In this document: piece after piece, positions 11,874 to 22,700 of the stretch
How positions within the stretch are numbered: position 1 is the first letter of the stretch
Layout: every line of letters begins with the position of its first letter
NCBI GenBank assembly: GCA_002633005.1
Contig: NMRA01000259.1
Coordinates: forward strand, 419,840-483,839
Origin: Phoronis australis
Taxonomy: Eukaryota > Phoronida > Phoronidae
Direction of reading: 5' to 3'
Length of the DNA stretch: 64,000 nt
Notes under the pieces: model-generated
The model's database searches: none
What the model was told of the DNA's origin: nothing
Seen by the model: only the letters and a program-made list of their open reading frames with translations
Translations under genes and position numbers: made by a program

Positions 11874-13734
11874 GACTGGCTGCTCGGAAGGCCGACTTTT
11901 TACCACCAGTTTTCCACGAAAATATGCACTTCCATGCTAAATGGTGCCTTTCCCCGATTTAATACCCTACAAAAGGGTTTTCACTGTGAAAATTCAATTT
12001 CGTCGGAATCGTACCAAAATTCCCTTTCCCAATTACAAAATCTACTGATGGGATTTAATATTATCAATAGTTTATAACTGGTAGTTGTAAAGCATGTGAC
12101 AACATGGAATTTGTTCTTCTGCTGCCTCATGCTTGATTGATTAAAAAATAAGCAGCCCAAATATCCCCACGAAAAGGTTTTAGCGGGTTTATGGAATAAT
12201 GCGCTGAAGAAAAGATCAATCTTGGAGCCAAACCTTACAAAAGGGGACTTTTTATGGAAGCTCACTACAAATGGGAATATTTTGTGGGTCCTATCTCTAA
12301 ATTGGTGGTTATCCTAATTTTCAACTGCTTCAACTCGACTTCGGCAAAATATAGTCGAATAATGAATGTCCCCAAGACTTCCAACTTTCTCCGCGGTCCA
12401 GCAACATTCAAGTTTTATTGTCGGGTATTTTTGATCAGGCCCGTAGCCAGCATTGCGCGGGGTTGGTTCGAATTTCTAGAACGGCGGACCTTATGATATT
12501 TTGCAAACGTCTGCCTTATAGAGTTTTCGAGAAAGCCAGGCTTGACGCAGCTTAATTAGGGGGAAGGAAAATATGTATACACAGCGACGACTCTCAACTG
12601 CGGCTCCCAAGATGAGACGGAATTCGTAATACCAGAGATGAGGATGCCGTGACGGTTGCTAGCAAAGAACGGGACTCAAACTCAGATGAAATTTGGCCAA
12701 AAAAGAGAATGTTCTCGCGTTACCCCCTGCCAAACTTTCAAACCGGTCGTGCTTAAATGAATAATTACACCTCATTACATCCTCGGACGGAAATATTTAG
12801 TCGGAGAATGACATGAATTTTTTTCAATCTGGTTGTATTTTGCGTGTTACTAACTTGTTTACATCGCTGGAAATGGGCCGGAACAGTCCACTATTCCACT
12901 GGAAGGTTCACTATTCCAAAGGTTCATTATTCCGAAGGTTCAATACTCTGAAGATTCACTTTTCCGAAGGTTCACTACTCTGAAGGTTTACTAGTTATTC
13001 CGAAGGTTCATTCCTCCGAAAAAATCTAAAGTTTCGGACTTGGGTGTAATTTTCATACTTTTACATAATAAACGATACTTTGGTTATTAGATGCACTGGG
13101 TAGCGTACCTATACCCAAATCAACTGACGCCGGATTTATGCGCATGCGAAATTGCCCTCATGCCTTTCGAATAGGAAAAATGAGTTCGTACTTGAATTTT
13201 GAAAAGAACGAAGTAGCAATATTGATGAATTATCAACCGCGATACATTCATCAAATCCATGTCAAGAATAAGGTCTCATCATTTCACAGCATGATGACTG
13301 AGCTATAGTTCAGGGTCTCTGCGTTTCACAACCCACCACCGCACGCGCATGGCCTGGTCGAAACTAAATGTAGTTAGTAGGTCTGTCCCTGCCAGTCTTC
13401 ACAAAGTCAAAGAGTCCCATTCTTAATTTTAAAACCGCCGCTATTATGACGTCATTCCAATACGGGCCAGATTTCAAAACGGATCGGATCGGCTACTGAT
13501 TTGGGACTGTCATGCGACCGGAACAACCCCCCCCCCGTGGCTGTTGATATTATTGCTCAGAAATTGCCAAGTTTTGTTATTTTTTTAGAATTGCGAAACA
13601 TGGTGTGAATACCCACTCACAACTCGTGCTTTGCACAAGCCCATTGAGGGGACTGCTTTGCAAATCATTTGCTCTCGACCCACCGTCTCCTATGTGTTAC
13701 TTGATAATATAACATATTACCTTCAGAGGGCGCT
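11874..13734. other. Gene-free stretch before DIABLO
   Basis: No exon supported. Near 12436 the words GGCCCGTAGCCAGCATT and GGGGTTGGTTCGAA look like the end of another DNA transposon, but I found no partner end. The minisatellite at 12889-13021 and a poly-C run near 13527 are the other notable items. Confidence 0.4.
12889..13021. repeat. Degenerate minisatellite of GAAGGTTCACTATTCC
   Basis: About seven consecutive units of 16-20 bases built on GAAGGTTCACTATTCC, with variants such as CAATACTCTGAAG and CACTTTTCCGAAG. Unit lengths vary through small indels. Confidence 0.85.
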
Positions 13735-13737
13735 ACA

Positions 13738-13755
13738 AAACAGGAAGTTGCTCTG
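13738..13755 (+). promoter_or_regulatory. ETS-type site just upstream of the DIABLO start codon
   Basis: ACAGGAAGT, an ETS-family core, ends only 7 bases before the ATG at 13756, which would place the transcription start very close by and leave a short leader. No TATA box is visible. The function is inferred. Confidence 0.35.
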
Positions 13756-16700
13756 ATGCCGAAGCAAGTTCTGAGAGTTTTGCGGTTTTGTCGCCGCATT
13801 TCACCTGCAATTTTAACCGGTGGCTTGTTGTTCGGTGCTAAACCTGTTATCTTTGACAACTCACAATCCCAGGTAACGTTTATAGTGGATATTGGTTCCA
13901 ACAGGTCGCAAATTCGTTCTCTGGTCAGTCAGTCACTGACGTATATGCAATAAATTTTCCTTGCCTTGCTCTCCTGTGTTTGAACTATGCAGTGGTCGGT
14001 GACGTTATTCAGTTGTTGCCTGGATCTCTAAGTCTATGTGCGACCAGTGTTTTTAATACAGTACATCAGCAATAATATGCTTTGGTGCATTTGTCAGATA
14101 AACAGTACTGTATCTGGTTTAGAGAACCATACAGTTTCATTTACAGTACCTCCATCTCAACTGGCAGTAGAAGCATAGGCCCTTCAATTCATACGCCTCA
14201 GGCTTTTCCGTGAATTGTGTGATTGTCAACTGAATGAAGGACTGTTCAAAAAAAGTTTGATTATGGAAGTATTTGTTTGAGTTGGAAGGGATTAAAGACA
14301 TAGTTTCACACCAAAACAACTGGTTTTCAACACAAATAATAGCACTGTGTGAATCTGTTGCACAGGACAGTTCTTGTCCGCACAGCTTGGTTAATTAGAA
14401 AAGCCCAGCAGTAATGACCTTATGGGATTTCAGCCGAGTCAATTCTGAGAACAGGCATATGTGGTTACATAACCGTCTGTGATGTCAGACCAGGGAGACA
14501 GCTGTGTATTGCAATGGCTATGGACAGTCAACCCTCCAAAATTTTGCATGTTTCATATGATAATTCCTGTCATCTCCATTTGTTGGCATAACTAAATTGT
14601 TTTTTGCCAACGAGATTTAAAGACCAGTGTGTCACAGATAATAAAGCCTAATACAAAATATTACAATTTTCATTTTTTTATTTTCAGCAGTGAGTAGGAA
14701 GGATGTCACCTTTTAATTTAAGCACATATATAACTGAAATTTGAGTGGAGGTTGCACAATGACAGAATTACAAGAACATTTGAAATGGAAGTCTTCTGAA
14801 CTTGTTTTTTTAAATTCATGTGTTAATTTATTGAAATAAAAATAAACCCAAGGCATCAAGAAATATTACCTGAAGATAGCAGTGAACATTATTTCAGGCG
14901 TTCATTATGGTAAGCTAATTCTACCTTGGCAATGACCATCGCCTTTTTTGGCCCGACCAGAGGCGATGCAGCTCCTATAGGAGCTCCATACGCCGGAAGC
15001 TTTTCGGCGAATTATGCCTCGCACCGACTAAAACATCAAAGTCACGTTGTTATAAATACCTTTTGCGCATAGAGGAACACCTTAGGAGGTTGTCGATGTG
15101 TTTAATTCCTTCCAACTCGAACAAATACTCCCGTTATCAAACTTTTTCTTCAAGCAGTCCCTATTTCAGTTCCCAAAATCGTGAACTCACCATTTTCGCT
15201 CGGCGCATGCCAAGAGATATGACCTCATTCTTTTAACCAGGCCGAAGGTCAGAAGTTGCGGTCCTACCGGTGAACTTTGAAAGCTGAAGTCCCCGCCCTC
15301 TGCGTATGTGCTGCCAGGAACCAGCCGTGCTTTTGCCGTGTTGTTAAACATTAAAATGTCAAATATGTGCACAAAGACTATTAAATTTCATATCAACAGC
15401 ATTTATTTTCATCAAATACAAACAATAATTCATTGAAATACAATCAGTTTCAAGTAACGCCAATTAAGAACAAGTAGTGCAGACCTGCCAAGGGGTTATA
15501 ACGACTTTGCTGGAGGTTGATTGAAATTTTGCTTGAGATTGGACAAATTTGCTCAAATTTTGCTTGAGGTTCCTAGCGATATCTTCACTAACTATCAAAC
15601 TTTATATATCCTAAAATATAAGACTTAACTAGTCATATTACATTAATAAAAAACCATTTTATTTCATGAAAACGATATTACATCGTCTTAATATTTTAAA
15701 AAGAATACCGCTAATAATGTGCACTAGGTGGCAGAGTGCTCCGCATGTCACTCGACTCATCGTCAACACCGCTAAGGATCATATAACCATGATATAAGCG
15801 TAGAAAACTAGGTTTTTGAAAAGTTATGACCAAAAAAATTCATTTTGCGTGAGATAGCTTAAGGCTCGCGTGAGTGCATGAGGCAGTGCCCAAATGCGTG
15901 AGAGTCACGCGAGATGCATGAGACTTGGCAGGTCTGGTAGTGGTGGCATTTTGGAAACAAACATTTGACTGACAAGAGCGCAATGGCTCACCTTTGGCCT
16001 ATTTAAAGATTGAGGTCATGATGTCACATCACCTAGCGAGCGCGGTAAAAATTGGAGCGTGCGCAGTATAAAAATGGTGAGTTCACGATTTTGGGAACTG
16101 AAATAGGGACTGCTCGAAAAAGAAGTTTGATAACAGGAGTATTTGTTTGAGTTGGAAGGAATTAAACACATCGACAACCTCCTAAGGTGTTCCTCTATGC
16201 GCAAAAGGTATTTATAATAACGTGACTTTGATGTTTTAGTCGGTGCGAGGCATAATTCGCCGAAAAGCTTCCGGCGTATGGAGTGCCTATAGGAGCTGCA
16301 TTGCTTCTGGTCGGGCCAACAGAGGCGGTGGTCATTGCCTAAATTCTACCATGCTTTGGTCACTGAGTCATAGAAATCAAAGAACAAATCAGTGGACGAT
16401 TATGATTTAATCCACAGTTTGAATTAAAATCAAGTGCTTTCAGTTGGAATTATATGTTTGATTTCTACAATGAAAGACTTTCAAGGTTAGTTGAAGGTTA
16501 CATCTACACTACATAAGTCAAAACTGAAATAATCTCAGTACAGTAAAGTTGATATGTAAGTCAAAATGATCAAATCTTTTACCAAAATAAGTAACTTAGA
16601 ATGCACAGTACTTTAGAACATTTAAGCATTACAGACGTTATCCAATAACACGACAAATTTACATGATATGAAAGTGGATATGCCTAACTATTACCATGGC

Positions 16701-19700
16701 GACCAGGTAATTCTTTACATTAGAATTCGACAAACATGATTTGAAAAAATAAGAAGTTGCATGGAAAAAGGACTGGAGCCTGGAAGCTTCACAATCCAAC
16801 ATGGCCTATTACTCTAATTAAGAGCCTTTACATTTTGGGCCTTGATAACTTGAATTAAGAAAGCAAAAAGTTACAACGCATGTACGTGTATTAAAAGAAC
16901 AATTTATACGTAAAATTTAGAAGAATATGAATTATGTTGTGACACATAATGAAATCTTGAAGCGCAATTGACTAAATTCAAAGAAAAAACGATTTCAAAA
17001 CTATTTTAACAATTTTTTTAAGCTGAGTATATGGTCAACTGAATGGGCTATTCACACTGCAATAATTAGAATATTCCTTATATTTTTTTGCTAAAAAACA
17101 TAAACATTGTGCAAATTTGCTTTTTTGTAGCAGCTTTCATCAAAGTGTATCAAAGTTAATACTTCACCAAGTACAAAATAGCCGATTGAACATGCCCTTC
17201 AGTTCAGCAGAAATCGCCATGTTGTCGGTGCCGCCGGAAATGAGACTACGTCCAACGGGAATTGTGAGCACTTTTATCACTCAATAAGTAACATCTGCTT
17301 GGCTGAAATCCAATGAAAACTATTGAATCGTTCAGAATAGTAGGTATAGATCTTTCTCACTAAATTTCATCGTGAATTTTTAGTGAAAATAATTTACACA
17401 CGGCTTTAAACTCATAACTTATGCCGCTGTTGTCCAAGATGGCCGACCCGATCCAAACAAATGTCCCAAATTTCGCCACCAAAACTGCAGTAAATGTGCA
17501 CTACTTAACCCGATTTTGATAATTTTTATTGAGTGGGATGCATTATCTTTCCGATTATATCAAAGTATTTTTGCAAATCGAAAAAAAATTGGTTGGACAG
17601 CCCTACTCTTACTGTTCATTCAGTCCAGCTACATGTACCGATCGACTAGGCTAAATTCAATGGAATGCAAGGACAGGTAACGAGCATCAAGCTATTCAGC
17701 ACATCCACCTACAAACACTTACCGGTATGTTGCAAAAACTGTAATTCAAAAGAAAAACAATCTACTGGTTACTTTTAGCACTAATAAATCCTTTCCAACA
17801 GTGTCCTTCGATGCTATCCGCTGTTTTGAATGTTAGGTTGTCAATATTAGCTCAAGGCCCACTAGCTTCTGGAAAGCGACAGCATGTACCGTTTCGAATA
17901 CTCTCTAAAAGTTCCTCATCCTGGTTTACAACTATACTCGGATCATTGGCTGTCGTTCTAGAAGCAGTCCATACAAAATATGTTCGCTACTTACTACCAA
18001 ATACGGCGACACTCCACTCGTGGTCTTCGCAAAGTCTTCTCACTTGCGACGCAGTCTTGGATCAGTGGGAAACTTGTGCAAAGTTACCCCAGTCCTTGGC
18101 ATATTGCCACAGCCTCCATCTACACAACGATCAGGCATTCTTCTTCAAATATTTACTCCAGTTTAAATCTAAAAATCCGTCTACATTTGAAAAAAGTACT
18201 CCTCTTGGCACACAGCAATGGACACTGTGGACTCAGTCAGGCTGACTCTGCAATGATTGGGTCACGTCCCTACTAACTACTGCAAAATGTGTATGGCAAC
18301 AAACAAGACCATGTGCATATGTGTCACATTTCAGAGAATTAATGGGCAAAAGTTGCATAATAAACTGATTCTAACAAACAGAAAGATTCCATTTGTGCCA
18401 GGTAGTCCCAGTTCAAACCTATGGACAGACTCGGCAGTGATCAAGTCGGGTTCCTGATGTGACGTGTTTCTGAAGATAGCCGAAGTTGAAAATTTTTTGT
18501 CCTCAAAATTTTGTGGACAAGTGGGAGGCAGCATGTTTTAAACGAATAATAGAAGGATATCATGGGGTATGAAACAAAAAGAAATGTGTTTTATAAGCAA
18601 ACTTTATTAACAGTCAACACATGTGTACACACATACTAACTACAACTAAATAGCTTTGAGCTAATCACTTTAAAGACATCAACAAACTCCTAAGGTGTTC
18701 CTCTATACGCAAAAGCTACTCATAGCAGCATGACTTTGATGGTTTAATCAGTGTCGGGCATAATTCGCTGAAAAGCTTCTGGTGCCGTATGGAGGGTCTA
18801 TAGAATGGTCACGACACTGTTTCTACTGCCAGTTGAGATGGCCGGTGGCGCTGTTTCATGCGCTGAAAAACGGGCTCATAAACATTATTCAGTGAGTGCC
18901 TGGTTCTCTAAATCTTGATCAAGGACCACTGTGTATTTGGCCAATGCTAGTAAATTGCTGATGTACTACTAACGGCACCTGGTGGGATATAGTGGTCCCT
19001 GATTTAGAGATGGGACCGTTATTGAGTGGATGAAACTGGTTCTCTAAATCAAGGACTGCTATATCCCACCAGTACCCTCTAAAAACTGGATAAAATATAC
19101 AAATTGAAGTATACTGCTTTGGATCGACGAGGGTAGAAAAACGGCAAAGTAGGATCTGACACAAAGTGAATAACGGAGAAAAGTGTACCCTTCCTTTCTA
19201 TGTAAACCAGTACAGTAAACTTACATGGTGACCAATGCGAAAATAGTGTTGTTAGTCTGCTTATTCAGCAATTAAATTAAGCAGCTCCACCACCTTCTTG
19301 GGCCCATTCACTAGTAAGCGCCACCTGTTGCCTACAATTATATTTGTGGAGCAATCATATGCGTCAACCTTGAGCGCCATGAAATAAAGTGCCCGTTTCT
19401 GTATTTCCAGATTTTTCAAGCTGCTGTTCTCGTTTCTCAAGATTGTACACAGTTCACAACAAATTACTAGAAGTGGTTGCGCTTCATGAGCACTTTTTGC
19501 AACTTTATTATTACCTGTGAACTGAAATTCTGAGTAAATTTGGCTTTGGTGAAGTTGTCGTCGTCACCTAAAAGATATCCCTTTACCAAACGAAAACTGT
19601 TAAGAAAATGAGGCATGTTGCAAGTGTAATTTTTTTGAAATTTGATTCCCGACCTCTAAAAGCAGGAGAATATCTTATTGCAAGTAAATGACGTTCATGA

Positions 19701-22700
19701 CAATAATTTTGGCCTCAGAGATGTGTATGGAACAACCTTGTTTTTTGCTCACGAAATTTGAATTAGTCAAAAGTTTGACGTGTTGCATCAGATACTGACA
19801 TAACACATGTGTTGCAGTGTGTTTTTCATGGCAAAAAGTTATTGTGACATTATGCATTGGTGGCGCACCACCATTTGTTGCAGTGTCCCTAGTGCATTGC
19901 AACACATCGGGGGTCGTGAAGCACAATGTTGCATTGCGAAATGGGACATAGTTGTGGTTGGGCAATATTTGAAACCAACCAAAATCTAGTCGAGTACATC
20001 ACTTACCAATGGCATTCTGCCATTTTCGGCATTATTGTTTTCATGTCCATCCTGAAGATACCTTGTTCCATTAAGTTAAAGTTACCCGTTTTGTTCCCAG
20101 ACATGCCCGCTGTCTAGTGATCTTAGTCACAAGACTCTGATAAAGAATGCCTCATCAGTTGCCGTGGATACCATCTGCTCACTCCTCCATCAGACTGCCA
20201 TAGCCTTGGCTGAAGCAGAGCAGGATTATGCCAAGGTAATCTGTGCATTGTCCCTCACGACAAAATACTTATCAAAATTTTTTCAAAAAATTATTTTGCT
20301 TTCTTACTGTACTCGTCCGGGTGCGCTTAAATCGGGAATCTAAAACAACGGTTTGGGTGGTAAGCCGAGCTTGGGCACTTAAAAGTGAAAAATTTCGGGT
20401 GTTGGCAGTAAGCCAAGCATGTGCGGTAACCCGGCGAGTACGGTACTTACTGACCTTCTTTCTTGTCCTCCTTACTTAGTTCTATGGTGGTGCATAGGCA
20501 GCTTAAAAGCCCTAGTAGTAACTTAGCTTAAAGTAATGCAGGACCCTACAAAAATTCCAGATTTAGCTTACTTCGGAACATCATATCTCAGAAATGGCTG
20601 ATCGCATTCACATGAAATTTTTAGATACTAAATGCTTTATGCACTGTCCCCCAAAACGCTGTTAGGCATTGGTTTTTAAAATGTTCCTCTTTCCCATTAG
20701 AGGCTATCAAAGATTATGATTTTTATGATTATGCCATTTTTACCGAGTTGGTATTACACCTTGTGTCCACACTTGCCTGGTCATCTCATTTGTGTAGGAC
20801 CCCAGAGAACTGTTCAGATTTGGCTAACTTTGGAACTCCATACCTCAGAAATGACTCATTGAATTTATTTGAATGAAATTTTCATCAGATGCTGTGCTGT
20901 ATACACTGTTCTCCACTTTTCATCAGGCTATCAAAATGGGGTTTATTATTTTTATGAAAAAATCAAAAGTTACATCAATTCCGTCAAACGAAACGATAAT
21001 GTAGAAAACTGTATCAGAGTTACAGAGATTTCGTCTCAAAAATTTAGATCATTCGGAATTTGGTCATGCTATTAATGCTGTTGTGTTGTGTTGCTTTTGA
21101 TGTACCTTGCATTTTTGCTATTTTTTTTCGTAAAAGGAGATGGTCATATGGCCCAATTGTACGCAGATTGGTGTAGAGTAAAAAATCAAATTCTATATGC
21201 TTTTTGCTTTCAAAAAATATATATTTTTGCCTAGCTATTAGTTGTAGACATTCGGCTGAATTCACAAGACTTAATCAAATTGTTTTCAGGCAAGTTCACA
21301 GTATACGTGACTTGAATAAATGATGATAAATGTGCATCTGAGACAGTCATGTTTATGAATGCAGACCAGCAGGTCACAAATGCGACCTCAGGGAATCAGA
21401 ATCGTTTCGCAAAAATCTGAACCACCTGGTTATGAGTCATGCCCGTGTAACATGTGATGGTCGTCTGCTTCTGGACCTGAGGGGAAAATTGGAACTTACT
21501 TTAAACACTTGGTGGCGCTGTGCTCAACCGTCATCTTCAGTTGATCTCCTATTGTCCTTAATGGTTTCGTCCCTAAACCATGTCCATCTCTAGTAGGTGG
21601 GACAACAGAGTTGATCAGGCTCTGTCTGACACTTGTAAAACACACCTAATTTTCCATTTGACTAAAAAAAAAGCGGCGGACATTTGCTGAGTTTGCCAGT
21701 TACTCACTTCATGTTGCCAAGTATGTGTCGTCTGTTAGGGCTAGGACTTTCGCAACTCCCCACCCCCCCATACGGGGCTTCCTTGTTTTGTCGACCTCAA
21801 TTCTTGTTTGGCCACCAGTGAATTTTGCGAAATCACCTTCGGCAAGTTGACATTATGGTATGCGTTGAGCCTTGAAATGGCTTTACAACAATATATTTCA
21901 CTTTCAGACTTCTGTTCATAGACTGTCCATCTGGATTTGGTAAAATTCAAAGTGTAACATGACACAAGAACTTTGTGATTTCAGAGGATTGAAGCGGTGG
22001 TAGAGTCAGTGGACAGGGTGTGTCAGGCATTAGGGAGGTACGATGAGGGGGAGGCTTGGGATAGACTGTTAGAGGCGCGGTCAGGGCTGGACGAAGCAAA
22101 GAGGGAACGACAGGTGAGGGGGGAGAAGGTTCAGTGATGGAGAATTGTTTTTATACTGATAAAAGTCATTCTATGAAATATCTTGATAGACGGATTGTGA
22201 ACTGACAGCATGGAATTTATCAGAAAAAATTCACTCTTTGGTAATGAACCTAAAAGTATAAATGAGTGCTGTATTGACCTGTTAGTGCTGGGCTCAGGAG
22301 ACAGGTCATTGACAGACTGTGCACTCTAGCAACCAAACTGTTTGAAGTGAGCTATTATATGCCCAGGTTTTACGACTGCATACGAGTAATACTTCACGCT
22401 TCACGATTTATGTACTGCTGTACAAGACAAAAGTAATTAGACAAAATAGCATTTTCTGTCATGACGGCTAATCCTCCTAACAGTAAAAATGACTGGTATT
22501 AACCATTATTGATGCAAAATTGCAACTACAGTAGGACCTAACGTCCCTGTTCATCCCTCTTAATTCTTGACCATTAGGGAAGCCTACATGCGCGATAAGT
22601 TTGGCTTCCACCAAGCTGTCATCACAGGGAATTCCAGGTCATTTTGGGAGGGTGTGTCAGACTCTGTGATTGTACAACGTGCAGAGGACTGTAGCACCTA

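Noticed and set aside
17217-17261. ATG followed by L-S-V-P-P and a GTGAGC donor, considered as a DIABLO first exon
   Set aside because: Only 15 codons, no targeting leader, and the motif directly follows the start methionine.
17811-18245. 144-aa plus-strand frame, first considered as DIABLO exon 1 or a separate gene
   Set aside because: It has no suitable donor or IAP-binding motif, and the opposite strand carries a THAP domain that explains the openness. The exon at 13756 fits far better.
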